From Betaproteobacteria bacterium (GTDB lineage: Bacteria > Pseudomonadota > Gammaproteobacteria > Burkholderiales > Burkholderiaceae_C): DNA of 64,000 bases. This document shows positions 63,034 through 64,000 of the stretch, piece by piece (within the stretch, counting starts at the first letter, position 1; every line of letters begins with the position of its first letter). The notes under the pieces were generated by a model. That model was not told where the DNA came from. It saw only the letters and a program-made list of their open reading frames with translations, and searched no databases. Made by a program: the position numbers and the translations under genes. The DNA lies in the NCBI GenBank assembly GCA_947453725.1, contig CANGHH010000001.1, positions 434,001-498,000 of the forward strand, given 5' to 3'.

Positions 63034-64000
63034 ATGATCGCCAGAACGCTCTACGACAAACTGTGGGACGAGCACGTCGTCCACACCGAAGAAGACGGCA
63101 CCGCCACCCTCTACATCGACCGCCACCTGGTGCATGAGGTCACCAGTCCGCAAGCCTTCGAAGGCCTGCGCCTGGCCGGCCGCAAGGTCTGGCGCGTCAG
63201 TTCCATCGTCGCCACCGCCGACCACAACACGCCGACCACCGGCTGGTCCGACGGCTACGACGGCATCACCGACCCGATCAGCAAGCTGCAGATCACCACG
63301 CTGGACGCCAACATCCAGGCCAGCGGCGCGGCGGCCTACTTTCCGTTTCTGGACCAGCGCCAGGGCATCGTCCACGTCATCGGCCCCGAGAACGGCGCGG
63401 TGCTGCCGGGCATGACGGTGGTCTGCGGCGACAGCCACACCAGCACCCACGGTGCCTTCGGCGCGCTGGCCCACGGCATCGGCACCAGCGAAGTCGAACA
63501 CGTGATGGCCACGCAGACGCTGCTCGCCAAGAAGGCCAGGAACCTGCTGGTCAAGGTCGAGGGCAAGCTCGGTCTGGGCGTCACCGGCAAGGACGTGGTG
63601 CTGGCCATCATCGGCAAGATCGGCACCGCCGGCGGCAACGGCAGCACCATCGAATTCGCCGGCAGCGCGATCCGCAGCCTGAGCATGGAAGGCCGCATGA
63701 CGGTCTGCAACATGGCCATCGAGGCCGGCGCCCGCGCTGGCCTGGTGGCGGTCGACGAGAAGACCATTTCGTATTGCAAGGGCCGGATGTTCTCGCCGAC
63801 CGGCGTCGAATGGGACCACGCGGTGGCCCACTGGCGCACGCTGCAGTCCGACCCCGGCGCGCACTTCGACACGGTGGTGGAACTGGATGCCACGCTGATC
63901 CAGCCGCAGGTCACCTGGGGCACCAGCCCCGAGATGGTCCTGCCGGTGGACGGCCGGGTGCCCGACCCCGACAAGGAAAAGGACGCCGTCAAGCGCGACG
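63034..64000 (+). CDS. leuC: 3-isopropylmalate dehydratase large subunit (partial)
   Basis: The start of LeuC, a [4Fe-4S] isomerase of leucine synthesis. About 322 residues are visible; the gene runs off the window end. Family motifs present are [28 protein letters not shown]-like [42 protein letters not shown] and [13 protein letters not shown]. The first cluster cysteine lies in [12 protein letters not shown]. It follows the epimerase-like gene after 133 bases, with GATAAT (62993-62998) as a possible -10. Confidence 0.95.
   Translation, partial: MIARTLYDKLWDEHVVHTEEDGTATLYIDRHLVHEVTSPQAFEGLRLAGRKVWRVSSIVATADHNTPTTGWSDGYDGITDPISKLQITTLDANIQASGAAAYFPFLDQRQGIVHVIGPENGAVLPGMTVVCGDSHTSTHGAFGALAHGIGTSEVEHVMATQTLLAKKARNLLVKVEGKLGLGVTGKDVVLAIIGKIGTAGGNGSTIEFAGSAIRSLSMEGRMTVCNMAIEAGARAGLVAVDEKTISYCKGRMFSPTGVEWDHAVAHWRTLQSDPGAHFDTVVELDATLIQPQVTWGTSPEMVLPVDGRVPDPDKEKDAVKRD

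Overview
The window is a GC-rich (roughly 70% by eye) chromosomal segment with dense genes, short spacers and many 1-4 base overlaps. Protein content points to a phototrophic betaproteobacterium of the Burkholderiales, in the Rubrivivax/Leptothrix neighbourhood. The signs are a Mg-chelatase BchI at the left edge, a tetrahaem reaction-centre cytochrome (PufC type), a HiPIP and a cytochrome c', together with Burkholderiales-style housekeeping genes. The genus is inferred from protein character only; no rRNA is present.

Layout. 1-6.6 kb: bchI (cut by the window start), a DUF3422 membrane protein, riboflavin synthase, PhoD-type phosphatase and SppA. 7-11 kb: a TolC-like protein, then the tetrahaem cytochrome gene preceded by a TGT-N12-ACA (PpsR/CrtJ-type) site, facing a HiPIP-cytochrome c' operon. 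11-19.2 kb: a chemoreceptor, then a pseudaminic acid cluster (unrecognised glycosyltransferase-like gene, pseB, pseC, pseF, fused pseG-pseH) with no pseI. 19.2-22 kb: a DUF1501/DUF1800 pair. 22-29.4 kb: a TetR-controlled RND efflux operon (tetR, adaptor, pump, pcm-like methyltransferase, tolC). 29.5-36 kb: uppP, trmB, formyl-CoA transferase, tRNA-Gly(CCC), an outer-membrane protein, an EamA transporter and a degenerate GGDEF protein.

35.9-39.8 kb holds an overlapping three-gene unit: a photoactive-yellow-protein-like PAS protein, a large hybrid histidine kinase and an Ldh2-type dehydrogenase. 40-53.6 kb holds a small secreted-type unknown, succinate-semialdehyde dehydrogenase, alaS, TonB plus a TonB-dependent receptor, a YecA-like SEC-C protein, coaBC, dut, an FKBP and an RoxA-type ribosomal oxygenase.

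54-62.9 kb is a complete propionyl-CoA to succinyl-CoA module: a GntR regulator divergent from methylmalonyl-CoA mutase, then meaB, pccB, pccA and an epimerase-like VOC protein. A VapBC-type toxin-antitoxin pair with its own operator sits between pccB and pccA. The window ends inside leuC.

The most interesting points are the tetrahaem cytochrome with an Ala-rich linker and an extra SH3-like C-terminal domain, encoded away from any pufLM; its PpsR-type operator; the PYP-like photoreceptor translationally coupled to a hybrid kinase; the PseG-PseH fusion in a cluster lacking pseI; and the toxin-antitoxin module inside the propionyl-CoA carboxylase operon. No CRISPR array, insertion sequence, integrase or prophage was seen.
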